Origin: Alectoria sarmentosa
Taxonomy: Eukaryota; Ascomycota; Lecanoromycetes; Lecanorales; Parmeliaceae
Length of the DNA: 64,000 nt
Direction of reading: 5' to 3'
Assembly: GCA_009733775.1 (NCBI GenBank)
Contig: WOGZ01000102.1
Coordinates: 41,823-105,822, forward strand
Under the pieces are notes generated by a model. The model worked only from the letters and a program-made list of their open reading frames with translations, was not told the DNA's origin and did no database searches. Positions 1 through 10,787 of the stretch are shown here, piece after piece (position 1 is the stretch's first letter; each line of letters starts with the position of its first letter). The position numbers and the translations under genes were made by a program.

Positions 1-2
1 CG

Positions 3-86
3 CGCGAAGTTTTCGCCAAACTAGGCATTCAAAGCCAGCAGAGCCGTATCATCGGCGGCCTTCGTGCCCAGCAACCATCAGCTTAG
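3..86 (+). CDS. Possible C-terminal end of a gene cut by the window edge
   Basis: An open frame runs from the first bases to a TAG at 84-86 and encodes about 27 residues, including EVFAKLGIQSQQSRIIGGLR. The composition is protein-like and the frame is open from the window edge, so this may be the last part of an exon starting outside the window. It is too short to assign a family. The 365 bp that follow are C-rich with many short CCCTCCCC tracts, compatible with a 3' end followed by the promoter of the next gene. It could also be chance coding in untranslated sequence. Confidence 0.3.
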   Translation, partial: REVFAKLGIQSQQSRIIGGLRAQQPSA

Positions 87-451
87 CCATGCTCTCCAGA
101 CCAACAAGCCAGCCTCTTCACTCAGAGGGTCCTTGACTCCAATCTCTCCGAAATTCTGCCCCAAATTGCCCAGCAACACAAGACAAGAAGGCCAATTTCC
201 GCAATCCAATCCAGGCAAACGCGCCGAACATCTCCCCCACCTCCGGTCAGTAACCGTCGCCACCCTCCCCTCCCCTCCCGATTGGACCATTACCGCTCCC
301 TACCCTTCGGTCCCACTATATCCCGATCCTCTCCTCTCCAGTCCAGCCGCGTGCACCCCCCCCCAAGCACCCGTACCACCACTTTTCACGCCCTCCCCCT
401 CACCCTTTCACAACCCATTCCCACCATAACACCCACCCCTTCACAACAAAA

Positions 452-700
452 ATGGTCCAAGCCGCCATCATCGCCGCCAGCTTAACCGCCACCCTCCTCC
501 TCCTCGTCGCCCTCATGATCGCCGCCAACCTGCCCGCGCACAAACGACGGACGCTGTCCACGAAGACGGGATCGAGCGCCGGTTCCTCCACCGCCGGGAG
601 CGGCGGCGGCGGCAGCAGGGAGGAGGAGAATTCGCAACAAGGGCCGCCGCCGCCGCCGCCGATTGCGATGATGCCGCTGCCGGGTTACGGGGGAGCGTAG
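452..700 (+). CDS. Small single-pass membrane protein, unknown function
   Basis: This 82-residue single-exon frame has a strong hydrophobic segment at about residues 4-26 (rich in A, L, I and V), followed by a basic stop-transfer stretch (HKRRT). The rest is a low-complexity Ser/Gly tail with a run of glycines, an acidic patch and a proline run ending in PLPGYGGA. The layout fits a small fungal membrane-anchored protein with a disordered cytosolic tail. The ATG follows a C-rich, CCACC-containing leader typical of fungal 5' UTRs. I recognise no family. The GC-rich third positions contrast with the decayed sequence further downstream. Confidence 0.5.
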   Translation: MVQAAIIAASLTATLLLLVALMIAANLPAHKRRTLSTKTGSSAGSSTAGSGGGGSREEENSQQGPPPPPPIAMMPLPGYGGA

Positions 701-856
701 CGCGTGGTGTGGTGGGGATTTGGATGGAAATGGGACAGGGTTGGAGCCGGGTCTTGCGTTTGTTTGAAACGTCCCATGGTTTAGGGCTGGACGCACGCAT
801 GCTTTCTGTTGTTGGTCGTTCGTTCAAACTTGGAAGCCGGTGCGACGGCGATTATT

Positions 857-1321
857 CTAACCCTTCCAACACACCACATGCTCGCCGATTCCTCTTACCA
901 GCACGACGGCTACATCTCCTTGAACACATCGAAATCTCCTCCCTGCTGCTAGTTGTTGAAGTCCAGTAGTATTGAGCACAATTATCTCGTCGGCGGTTCT
1001 CTCCGTGTTGTTTCTGACCCTTCGAATCCACCACATCCCCATCCACCTTCTGACCAACACGTCCAATGCATTCTCCATGCACCGAAACCGTCTGCTACCA
1101 TCATCAAATCCTACTATCGCGCCGGCTATCATCTACGCCATTTTACCCTTCGAACCCACCTCATCTTCGTCCAACACGCCTGCTACATCCTTCATGCACC
1201 GAATTCGTCTGCTGTCAGTATTGAGTATAGTACAGGTCCCCCCTGTTCGTGTCACAGATGTGGGGAAAGCGCCCAGGAGTTGAGTGCGATGACGTTTTGC
1301 TGGGACCACAAGGGTGGCCAA
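857..1321 (-). repeat. Degenerate three-copy tandem repeat with a conserved minus-strand frame
   Basis: Three related units occur around plus-strand positions 870-960, 1017-1145 and 1146-1245; each begins with a CCCTTCSAA-like string and contains GCACCGAA or its variant. Equivalent bases lie 153 and 117 bp apart, both multiples of three. Read on the minus strand in one frame, each unit gives a similar peptide: RRIRCMKDVAGVL, RRFRCMENALDVL and RRFRCVQGDVAVVL. A TAG at about 1133-1135 separates the first copy from the other two, so no intact gene is present as it stands. Either this is a decayed repetitive coding region, or exons are present that I could not resolve. Confidence 0.5.
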
Positions 1322-1763
1322 AGGGATGTGAATGACTACGTTGAAATACGGATGAAAGAAGCATGGCAGATGGGTAATGCCGGCTCTTCAAGCTCGAGGC
1401 GAGGGGCGATAGATATGATAGATATGCCCGAAGCCGGTGGTCTGTGGTCAATTTCCTGCTTCTTGACCCTACGAAATACAATAGCACATCCACATCCTAT
1501 GCCCAAGCCCAGCATTCCCAATCCTCATGAATCCCCCAAACGTGGGCTTGCACCCGAAAAGCCATGCAGACCTGAATCCCACTCAGCTGCAAAACTTCGC
1601 AAAAGCATGGTGCTCATGTTTGCGCGCTGTCTGACCGGTCTCTCTACCTTCCTTGCCCTTACCCCTGCCATTCCGGCAGTGGATAAACAAGGAAAGGATG
1701 CCCATATTCAATTTCACGCATACACCTCCTCCCAATCTGTGTCACATTGGAAGTCAGCATTTA

Positions 1764-2159
1764 TCATGCGCGGACTTCACATTCGAACAAACTTCGTAAC
1801 AGCTCCATAAAATGAGTAGAAACACCACTTCCACAAAAATATCCTAACATACCATCAAGAAACTCTTCGTATTCCGAGTCCGAATCCTCCGAGAAATCAT
1901 CGTACGGATCCTTGTTTCTGTCCATCTCGTCGCCGTTGTCCTCCATGACACCGGTGCGACTGCATTCTGGGCAATAATACATTGAGTCACCCAGACAGTC
2001 AGCAATGGCATTGGGGCAGTGGAAGAAATCGTCATCGTACAAGCGACTGTCGGCGGAGAGTGGGCAATCATTGCAGTAGATGACGTCGAATACACGGACG
2101 CCATCGTACTCCTTTGGTTCGCTGCAGCAAGTGTAGATGGTGTAGGTGTAGTAGCACAT
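1764..2159 (-). CDS. Cys-rich acidic small protein, unknown function
   Basis: The frame encodes 131 residues beginning MCYYTYTIYTCC. It contains paired cysteines that could bind zinc (CC at 11-12, CNDC at about 29-32, later CPNAIADC and YYCPEC), followed by a strongly acidic stretch rich in D, E and S. No signal peptide is evident. A good splice donor (GTATGT) lies in the codons for DGM near residue 103, so the last 25 or so residues may be read-through into an intron and the true C-terminus may differ. Cys-rich proteins starting with a similar MCYYxYTxYxCC pattern are, to my recollection, common unannotated proteins in filamentous ascomycetes. Function is unknown. Confidence 0.5.
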   Translation of the reverse strand: MCYYTYTIYTCCSEPKEYDGVRVFDVIYCNDCPLSADSRLYDDDFFHCPNAIADCLGDSMYYCPECSRTGVMEDNGDEMDRNKDPYDDFSEDSDSEYEEFLDGMLGYFCGSGVSTHFMELLRSLFECEVRA

Positions 2160-2628
2160 TCTGGGACCTGGGACTGATTGTGGGGGTTTGGAGTTGCGAG
2201 GAAGAATAGAGAGGACCCTTTCTGAGTTGGTGGGTGGTTCTTTGGAGCAGGTGGACGGGGTTTGAAATCCTTGAGGCTTGTTGAAGAATTTGAAGATAAT
2301 AAAGGAGTTGAAGATGATGAATTGTGAGGAGAAAGCCAGCTTACATATAAGGGATGAGTTCGCCTGACATCTTTTTCACGGTTGAAGGCTGTAGATGCGG
2401 CGTCATCGTCTTCCTGGGGTAATCCAGTGTGCACGGGGCCAGGAGGAACTTATGCATGGTCGGATGGGAAGTCCTGACAGTACTGTTCACGAGACATGGG
2501 CCAGTCCAATTCCATGCGACCTTCGGGGTCAGGGCAGTAATGAAGTCCCAACCACAAGACCGCTCCAAAGGCGAAGGCAGTAGACTGACTAGCTGGATAG
2601 AAAGTACAATCAAGTCATGCTTTCAAGA

Positions 2629-3045
2629 CTGACGCCCAGTGGAGGAGAGTGAGGCGGTAGTCCTCGCGGTACGAATCACGATGCTCCGCTGGCTCCAAAG
2701 GGTGCCAATGGATGGATTGAAATCCCTCGCGGTATCATCCACGATTGTCAAGCTGAGGTATTAAATGATCAAGTTGTAATCCTTCGCAGCACCAGCGTCG
2801 CTGCATTCAGACCATCGCGACGGCTGTCAAGGAGCCCCTTACTCTCGGTAAGACGAGACTGCCGCCTTCTGAGAATGATGGCAACGTTGGGTTGGAAAGC
2901 CCTCGTGGCCCAAAATGGGAAGCTACCGCCTAATGAAAACCATTACATGGTTGGGGGGGAGGCCCCCGCTATCTGAAACCTGAATCTGCCGCCTCAGCGA
3001 AAGGGTAGCAATGATTGGTTCAGACCTCTGAAGCCTCCTCTCATC
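2629..3045. repeat. Degenerate minisatellite, about seven units of 48-69 bp
   Basis: Units begin near 2629, 2684, 2753, 2801, 2859, 2923 and 2986. The best conserved start is CTGCCGCCT or CTACCGCCT (2859, 2923, 2986), followed by an AAAGGGTAGCAATG-like string, then TTGG and a CCCTCGCGG-like string (CCTCGCGGTA near 2662 and 2726, CCTTCGCAGC near 2781, CCTCGTGGCC near 2901). Unit spacing is irregular and mostly not a multiple of three, so this is unlikely to be coding. The units are diverged enough that the array must be old. Confidence 0.5.
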
Positions 3046-4400
3046 AAATTTGTGGTAGAAGTCGGGTCAGAAGCAGGGTGCAATTTCATTCGCCGTCTTA
3101 CTACCCAGCAGTGTGAACTACAAGCAGGTGAGGCATACCTTGTCAACTTTACTTCGTGCGTAGTATCCACATAGTGAGGCGGATGAGGGGCGGTATGAAA
3201 CACTTCAACACTTCGCTCCGTCGTCCATGTACGAATGGAATGACCCACTCGACTGGCGTCCCAGGATCTCCAGCGCTCAGAATCCTCCACACCACCAGCA
3301 CGATGGCGAGCTTGGGCAGGCCATGCTGATGATAGAGAGTTCAGACCCCAAGAGCGTGTCAAAGCAAAGTTTTGAGGAGGACAGGCGTAGGTAGAGATAT
3401 AATTGAGCTAGCTGTAGAATCATTGCTCTTTGAGCACGATTCAAGGGCCATGAATAACACCAAACCCTGAATTCGGTTACAAAAGAGTTGGCTGGCCAAA
3501 ACTTGGATGCCACATTTTGCGTAGGGTGCTCTTTGCGAAGAGACGAAGATTAGGGGCAGTGCCGTCGAGCAGGTGGTGATAGAGGCCTGGTCCATGATAG
3601 CTACTACCACCTCATTTGATCCCCCCTGGATAGCAGTTCTCCTGACGACTAACGATACTGTGAATCGTGATCGATCAGAGAGAGTGTGATGTTTACCAAC
3701 ACAACACATACATCACTGTGATCCTCCTCAGCGTCTGTGCTGCACGGGGCCCTGGAGTTGTTGGAAGCTGCTGGGAATGAAAGCAGGAGAATGATGAGAT
3801 ATGCTTGTTGGTCGCACAGCCTTACTGTATACAACTTCAGTAAAAAAAAAAGAGAAGGCTAGTTGCAGCAGCAGACATATCTGCGCGCCTGGGTGAAAAT
3901 CTATTACTTACCATTTTACCATTCAGCCTTCAAGCCTTGAAATGCGGCTAGTATATTGTTTGGTAAAGTATTGTCGTCTAAAGTATCGATCGACGACGCT
4001 AAACCCCCGCATCTGCTAGAAGCCGAAGGTACTTTACTTAAAAAGATACCCGGAGAGACCATCTACAAAGGGCTAGTCTAGATTGGTGAAAGAGGGGTCG
4101 CTGGCCTGTTCACTTTTCCATTCACATGGGGCCGGCCCCAAGCTTCTATTTTGATCAATACATAACTTACCAATGTAATTTCCCACGGTAATAATAATAA
4201 TGAGCCTGCTGAAACCCCTACCAAGCCACTACTCGGGAGCTGAGGGGCCGATGTGAAAGCACGCCACCACCCTGTAGCTGTTTGCTGGTGGTATTTAATG
4301 GTATTGAGCTTCAATTCCTAATGGCGCTGGTACAACGGTGTAGCTGTTTTCTATTTTCTGTAGCCCGAATGCAAAACATATATCCTCCCACTTCTTTTGC

Positions 4401-4428
4401 TTCTTGCTTCTTGCTTCTTGCTTCTTGC
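4401..4428. repeat. Heptamer microsatellite (TTCTTGC)4
   Basis: Four perfect consecutive copies of TTCTTGC, flanked by partial copies on both sides. It lies in non-coding sequence about 280 bp beyond the 3' end of the GH43 gene. Confidence 0.9.
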
Positions 4429-4708
4429 TTGCCAAGGACCTCATTTTCAAAGATGAGACGTCAATCTCAAGTCTTGGACCGAGTCTTGTCCTCACATCCC
4501 GTCTTTGATCGAAGCCTAACATAAGGACACGTCATCTATTCAAGGCAACATGACCAAGTCTTCACGTGATCCTGCTTACCCACCCGTGCTTACCAAACTA
4601 TAGATACAATAATCGATACACCTACATCCTCCTTCCCTCGCCCCCCACCCCTTCCTGCCTCCACACAGCTATAATCATTCCGTTACCGTCATCCCACCCA
4701 TCACGCCC

Positions 4709-5788
4709 TCAGCTAATCCCAACCACACCACCACCAATCGAGATCCCCGCCGTCCACATCTGCCGAAGCGCCGAATCTCCCGCCACTGAATCGCTATGGA
4801 AAACCATCTGCGCCCCCGCCGATCCCACAGTCGCACTGCCAGGACTGTTCAACGCCCCTCCATCACCCCCACTCACCAACAACGGACTCGACGCTTTTGT
4901 ATAGGGACCTCCGACCGCACTGGCAGTCGCGTAGCTAGTATCATATTCCGGCCCGTTGTAGCAATTGCTGCTGAAGAAGAGGTAGTATGTGCCACTGACG
5001 AGCACTAGACTGGGGGCCTCGATGAGGGGACCGTCACTAGCACCGCGATCGAGGATCTGCGTGGCGGTACCAGTCATAGTTACACCATCGGCTTCGACGC
5101 CTTGCAGCATAATGGGTGTGGAGTAGGCTCCGTCGCCGTTGCCGCAGGTGCCGCCGCCGCCGAGGCTGTTGCCGTCGACTTTGTAGACGACGTAGAGGGA
5201 CCCGTCCGAGTCCGTGAAGCCAGCTGGGTCGATGGCGCCGCCTTGGCTGTGGTGGAATTTTAGTCAAAGTTTGAGATGAAATACTTGCCAAGGGTAGACT
5301 GACTCTAAAGGACAGGCAAAAGCGGTGTCACTGGCTGTGTATGGACCTTCCACTGTCAAGGATGTGGCAGTCCCAACGCAATGCATGTTCGTGTTTGTAG
5401 ATGAAGCCGCGGCGAAGTACAAGACAAAGGATCCATCAGCCTGTCCATGTCAGCCTTCCAGTCCTTCTCCAGCTCCTGGTAGATGGCCTCTTACTATCTG
5501 AATAACATCAGGCGCCCACGTTTCGCCCGTACTCCAAGACGGTATGGAGCGTAGAGCGTCATCACCTGTCACAGTCCAAGTGTCAAAGTCTGGTGATGTT
5601 GCTATTTGAATGTTTTGGGCTCCGTTGGTAGTCGCAAACGCATAGTACGTGCCCCCAACGTTGATGAAAGCAGGGTCTGCGAAATCTGACGTGATAACAG
5701 GACCATTTGAGTATGCCCGTTTCGCCACGGGTGCTTGCGAAGAAAAGGGGGTGATGGAGAGTAAGAGAAGAAGTGCTTGAAAGGACAT
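4709..5788 (-). CDS. Secreted glycoside hydrolase family 43 enzyme (arabinanase-like)
   Basis: Three exons (5788-5495, 5440-5304, 5246-4709) join into a 322-residue protein. Introns of 54 and 57 bp have donors GTAAGA and GTCAGT. The N-terminus is a signal peptide (MSFQALLLLLSITPFSSQA). The GH43 five-bladed propeller signatures are present: general base Asp38 in FADPAF, a WAPDV motif near residue 92, Asp150 in DQGGAIDP across the second splice, and general acid Glu220 in LIEAPSL. The length and the C-terminal WTAGISI strand match single-domain GH43 enzymes of the exo/endo-1,5-arabinanase type. The product should act outside the cell on pectin side-chain arabinan; substrate is inferred from family resemblance only. 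All catalytic residues are intact. It stands alone, with no neighbouring carbohydrate-active genes. Confidence 0.85.
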
Positions 5789-5876
5789 GTTGAAAATGTG
5801 TGTGGGGTTTGTGTGGTGGGAAGTGGAGATGAATCTGTTGATGATGTTGCTTCTCCATGATGTGGGATGACGCTCA

Positions 5877-5887
5877 TCTTATACTCC
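5877..5887 (-). promoter_or_regulatory. TATA-like element upstream of the GH43 gene
   Basis: On the minus strand the sequence reads GTATAAGATG about 90-95 bp before the GH43 start codon. It is followed by a CA-rich leader (CCACCACACAAACCCC) running up to the ATG. Position and composition fit a core promoter; no functional evidence is available from sequence alone. Confidence 0.35.
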
Positions 5888-8234
5888 AAAGAACATCCAG
5901 AGTACAAAGTCCGGTCAGCGTAAGGCTTACGGGTACCGCCAGTACATCGTCATCCCGTCAGGCTCTGCGAAAGATCTTCGTGGCCACACCATTGGTTCAG
6001 TGTAAGGTTCGTAAACACGGGCACGCACATGGTCATCCCGCCATCAGCTGGCGATGAGAATGCGGAGACGGCATCATCAGAGTTGGTGGGTCTCGGAGCG
6101 CATATCAATTCAGTGCAAGGCGCACAAGAAGCGCCAAGGAAAACATCATGACCCTGTTTCGCACAGCAGAGAAAGGGTGGGAGACTTGGTAGATCGTGCA
6201 GTCAGCTGGAAGGCTGTTTCATGTAGGGAGTCAAGGGAATCCAAAGTGACCTCTGGATGATGTCATACTGCATGTGACGGAGATTGGAATAAACGGCATC
6301 TTGTCATGGGTTACCAGAAACTCCTTCCACACCTGATACCTGAAACTCTTTCCCAACAAGGCAGCTGTAAACAAAGATGAATGTTGTACGTCAGAGCTCA
6401 AGGCCGAGTGTCCAATTCAATTCGTTTCCAGAGCCGTCAGCCGGTCTTCCGAAGAAAATTATTTCCACCAAGAGGCAGGCTGAGCAACAATGTTTGGGTC
6501 CATGTTCACTTCCCTAATTGGTCACAATACTTCGATGTAACCACATACTCGGTTTCGCCCCCGGACGCAATCTCCTGGCTGATGCAACCGTTCGTTCCAC
6601 AAGAACCTAATAAAATAAATCGGAAAAATAAATTGTTCCACGTAGAATGGAACCTTTAAAATTTTCAAGAAAATGCAAAATTGGTATTGCATGGATAAAG
6701 TGATATGTTAGTGCTGGCATACTCGAATGCACACAATCACACTCATGCAAATGAGGGCATACACTTAACGTAAACAGTGATCGGACCGTCCCAACGCCAG
6801 GGCGAGCAAGCGAACAGAGGCTTGAACAGGCATATTCTCGTACCCCAGCGTTAAGAAATTCCTATGCTTGTAGCAGCATAGACCTAGAGTGAAACCGAAG
6901 CTATATTGAGGTGCTGACGGGCGGGCGGGACAAGAATGTTATGGCTCTGAAAGGATTGAAGTCGAATAATGAGCCACTGACTGGTGCAAGACAGGTATAT
7001 ATAGAACTCTTTCATGAAAGGCGTCTCGTCTTATGAACACGTGCGAGGGTGTGTGGAACACTCCATGCGACCATGCGATATCCGTCTATGCGACACACTA
7101 ACCCGCAGTCCCACTGGCGAACAGTCGACTTACCATACACTTTTGGTGGGATGCCGGCGTTTTGGGGGCCGGACTTGTCGGACATTGCATCTGCCAGAAA
7201 TAGTAGTAGTTGGCGTCTTCAATGGCGACCTTCTGAACCCCCTCGGTTAAGGAGCCCACTTACCCTATTAGGCAATATGCGATAGGTCGAATGCGTTGCG
7301 CGACAGTGAGAGTGAGGGCGGGTTTCAAGGCATCTTAGAGAGTCCTGGGATGGTCTCACTCTTGAAGAGCTCCGAGTGAGATCCCTTGCAACCCACCCCA
7401 GTTCATTTCGTGGCCCCGTTACGCGGCGTTGAAAGTTGATCTTACCGCGATAATCGCTTATCAGATCTGTTTGTTCATACAATCGATAACGAACGATTAG
7501 CAACTGCGATTTTGACGGTATAAGAACTATCCAAATGCAATAGATGATTATGAGTTATTAAGATGGGAGATATTCGGGGTGGAGTTTTGGGGTTGGATTG
7601 AAGCTCGTGAGCTCTGAAACCCCAGCGGACTGAGGTGCCGGACGCCGTTACCACCCCCCTTCCCGTCAACTGTATTGTCTTATTGAGTACGGAGTAAAGT
7701 CAATATTACGGGTATTACTTTCGAGTAAAGCCGTACTTCAAGGCTGTAAGGAAGCTTCCCCTGGAACATTCTTTCTGGACATTGTCGCCTAAAATTTGCC
7801 TGCAAGAGCACACAAAGAAACGCTAGCAGAAAAATTCTGGGACTGGAGTGTAAGCGGCCCTAAGCCCAGCTAGCTCTTCGAGCACAAGATTGAGACAGTT
7901 GAGGTGGGAAAGTCTTTTGAGGCTCATGGAATAGGCAAAGTAATAAGGGTCTGGTAATCTCGGACTGGAGTCAAATACTGTACTTAAGCTCGATTTCGTC
8001 AACCAGTAACGGCTTGTCCGTTCAAGAATGAGATCGAGTATGAATTTCAGGCCAGCACTCGTCAATTAGTAACGGCTTGCTGATTCAGGATAGAAGTCAA
8101 ACGTGCGCTACAAGCCTGAAGACCATGCCAGAAGTGTCCACAAAAGGCTACTTGATCGTGAATTCGAATCCTTTTTTCGAAATGGGACGCGGCTCATTCT
8201 TCCAATTTTCAGGTTGTCCAACGGGTAATGAAGC
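5888..8234. other. Non-coding stretch upstream of the GH43 gene
   Basis: Scattered small frames on the plus strand (6054-6260, 6381-6659, 7014-7285) show no domain, signal peptide or splice logic. A TATATATA string occurs near 7000. An imperfect 27-bp direct repeat lies at 7997-8087. Base composition is near neutral, neither like the genes nor like the A/T block at the window end. I see no supportable gene. Confidence 0.45.
7997..8087. repeat. Imperfect direct repeat, 63-bp period
   Basis: CGTCAACCAGTAACGGCTTG at 7997 is followed 63 bp later (8060) by a diverged copy with CAATTAG in place of CAACCAG. The similarity continues for a few bases (GTTCA versus GATTCA). The differences are mostly C/T changes. 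A looser relative, with a GACTGGAGT string, occurs near 7840 and 7965, suggesting an old tandem array. Confidence 0.45.
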
Positions 8235-9340
8235 TCAGTTTACTTGAAGTACCACCATTCGACCCGGTCGCGAGATAGACACATCTGCTTCTGGGGACAC
8301 AACCATGATAGATCCTCGAATCAAGCCCAGTGTGATAGGCTCTAAATCCAGTTTTCCGCTGAACATCATATTCACGGTGGTAGGTATTCCGTAAAAGGCT
8401 GTGATCTTCGCGTCGATGCTGATATCCTCCTCCTTATGCAGCGATGTCAGGATTGGGACCCACTCTTTCTCAAGGCTAGGTTGCAGTGCCGGTGAAACGC
8501 CAGTAGAACAATCCCGGTGTGTAGCAATCCTCGTGATGCACGATCTGAAGTGACGCACTGGTCTCAATATACCCAGGTGGTAGCAGCAGTCTTTGAACAA
8601 CGGATACAGAACCTTCCAATGATGACTCGGATTGAACCATCATATTAGCTTTATTCAAGATGCTTCTACACTTTGGTAGGTCGTCCAATTTGATTGACGT
8701 ACATGCACGCTTGATCTGGACATTGGAAGACTCACGAACTTTCCTCCTTACGTGTTCGACCTGCAGGTGAAGAGCTTCCCGAACCTCCTCTGCTGCTCTG
8801 GTAACGTGGGCCGAGAAAGGGTTGCCAGTATTCAAAACGGCGGCGAGAATGACACTAGCTCTATCGGTGAGTACTTCTGCACCATCGTTTTCCTCCTCTC
8901 AATTCGATTTCTTTGTGTGCACCTGTGGCTGAAATGACAGGGTTGACCTCCCGACACGAGCCGATATCTTAGGCATGTTCTTCATTGGCACAGACTGATC
9001 GCGCGATTCCTCCCGCCCGGGCTTGAGTTTGGCAGGGGCAACCGCTCCTCCCTTTCGACGAAAAAAGAAACATCACAGCGGAGAAAGATGGACAGTGGGT
9101 GAAATTGTGCTCATCCCTGTTCTTCTCAATGTCCGCCACACCTTGCTCCAAGCCTTATTTAATGGCCTTCGCCAAGTCTTCTACCGCATCTGTCAAGACT
9201 AGAGGTGGCATGGTGGACGGTATACCCGCCGCTGTCATGTTTTCAGGATAGCTTTTCAGGGCTGCAAGGATGAGCTTATACTCTGTTGCAGGATTGTTGC
9301 TAGACCTAAATCGCACTCGCTCCATCCTTTGTTGCGTCAA
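8235..9340 (-). pseudogene. Possible decayed gene, unknown family
   Basis: Three protein-like minus-strand stretches follow each other. At 9340-8969 a single frame is interrupted by one TAA (9155-9157) between DAVEDLAKAIK and GLEQGVADIEKN. A second frame, open from about 8880 to 8476, includes AAEEVREALHLQVEHVRRKV. A third at about 8520-8235 overlaps it in another frame and includes SLEKEWVPILTSLHKEED. Helical, charged composition argues for real coding ancestry, but I cannot join the pieces with clean splice sites. It may be a pseudogene with a nonsense codon and a frameshift, or a multi-exon gene I failed to resolve. No domain is recognised. Confidence 0.3.
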
Positions 9341-10237
9341 ACAAGGCCCATTGGGAAGGCAGTGATCTGAGTTCCTAAGCTGCCAGCTGGTGAACCTCTT
9401 CGTGCTCCGGTCGCTCTGGGGCGGCGCTGAACTCAGCTGATCTTCCCTGAGAGAGACATATGAATCGGTTAAAGCTGACTGCCAGTAATACTAATATTGC
9501 TTTCATGCCCGTCATATTTTCAGCTAGGAGGAACTTGGTGCCATAATAAACCCCCTGAGCTGGGCTGCGGTGTCCACCTCTTTATGAAATCGTGTGGAAC
9601 CTCTGCGAGTGGACTACCGCTGGCCAGCTGTTGGCAGTGGCTCCAGTAGAGCTTCCTTGTACTTGCCAAACCTCCATTGTGAAAAAACGATCCGAACAAG
9701 CGTCGGAACAGCAGCTTTCGCAATTCATGTTCTCTCCTCCGTCACCTTTTGGGTAAGCCGAAGTCAAAAACCTGAGTCGTAGAATACGCATCATAGAGGA
9801 CGTGGTGTTCACAGCCTGGCTCGGAGGGCGCCCAATGCATTTTGAAGTTTCCCGCTGCTTCTCAGGCTTTGCGATACACATGCTTACATCGCTTGTGAGT
9901 TGTGACTCGCTGGTTCCATCAGTCTCCCGATACCTCCAAAATAGTCCCTTTATGTGCAACGCGATATCCTTACAAACCAATCCACTTAGTAGTAATAATA
10001 AAACTCTTGGTAAATAATCTGTAGAAAATGGTTCAAATTGCAATTCATGTACAGAATAAATTCCCTTCATAATTCCTTGTTGTCGCGTAGTGACAGTCCC
10101 AATCTGAGGAGTAATTTTTGGAGTTGTTCGGAGACTAGAATAATGGAACCAACGAGTACTACTAGTACCTACTACCATCAAATAGGCCCATCTACGTCAT
10201 CACCATGATTACTAATACCCCTCTCAACTCTCAACTC
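9341..10237. other. Non-coding stretch
   Basis: A 199-codon minus-strand frame (10181-9582) covers most of this stretch, but its composition is not protein-like and it has no recognisable motif. I treat it as chance. Nothing else is supportable. Confidence 0.4.
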
Positions 10238-10787
10238 TCAACGCCCGCCAATCACGCCATCCACAACCATATCCTCTATAGCTCCCTCGCTAGCCCCTTT
10301 CTCTTGATCACTCCCCTTTTGCTTCACGTGTTTGTCGTATCGTTGATGGCCTTTGCTTAGATCTTGACTCACGCCGTTGTCGAGACGCTTCGAGCCAACC
10401 GATGAAGGCAAGGCGTCACCTGTCCCTGTAATGGTTTCGGGGTTAGGGGCGGTATCGCGAATAGTCTACGAAGAGCAAGAGAGAGAGAGAGAGAGTCAGT
10501 CAAGTATTCTGTGTATGATCACGGCCATGGTCTCCAAGTATGGAGACAGTTGGAAAGGTGGAAGGGAAAATGCCACGTACTCTGCTAACGTCTTGAGCGT
10601 TATCTGCTGCACCAGCCAGATCAGTGGCACCTAGGTTATTGGCATCATTGGATGGGTCTGCAATCTGATCGGGGCGAGGAACAGAGGCTATGGTGTTTGG
10701 AGTTCCTGCGTCATCGGGGACTTTGGTGCCTTCGGCGGCCATGTCTGTGATGGAGCCACCTTGAGGATTGGGATCTTGTGATGTCAT
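10238..10787 (-). CDS. Small disordered acidic protein, unknown function
   Basis: Two exons (10787-10581 and 10465-10238) separated by a 115-bp intron (donor GTACGT, acceptor TTCGTAG, CT-rich tract before it) give a 144-residue protein. The frame is kept exactly: NAQDVSR joins TIRDTAPNPE. The protein is rich in D, P, N, G and A in its first half and in K, D and G in its second half, with no membrane segment or cysteine pattern. The second exon is ignored by a simple frame reading, which would stop inside the intron. I recognise no family; such short hydrophilic proteins are frequent in fungi. Confidence 0.5.

Larger units (their letters stand above)
2160..4708. other. Gene-poor stretch between the Cys-rich protein and GH43 gene
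   Basis: About 2.5 kb with only short overlapping frames of poor protein character on both strands. It holds the degenerate minisatellite at 2629-3045 and a heptamer array at 4401-4428. Short minus-strand frames at 2994-3709 have no recognisable domains and no consistent splice pattern. I see no convincing gene here. Confidence 0.5.

Noticed and set aside
953..1810. 285-codon plus-strand frame
   Set aside because: Pro/His/Ser-rich text with no domain; it overlaps the repeat whose conserved frame is on the other strand, and it runs antisense into the Cys-rich gene.
8150..8180. TTCGAATCC followed by a T run, as in a tRNA T-arm and terminator
   Set aside because: No acceptor stem, D-arm or anticodon arm could be formed from the preceding 70 bases.
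9582..10181. 199-codon minus-strand frame
   Set aside because: Composition not protein-like, no motif, no splice partner; probably chance.
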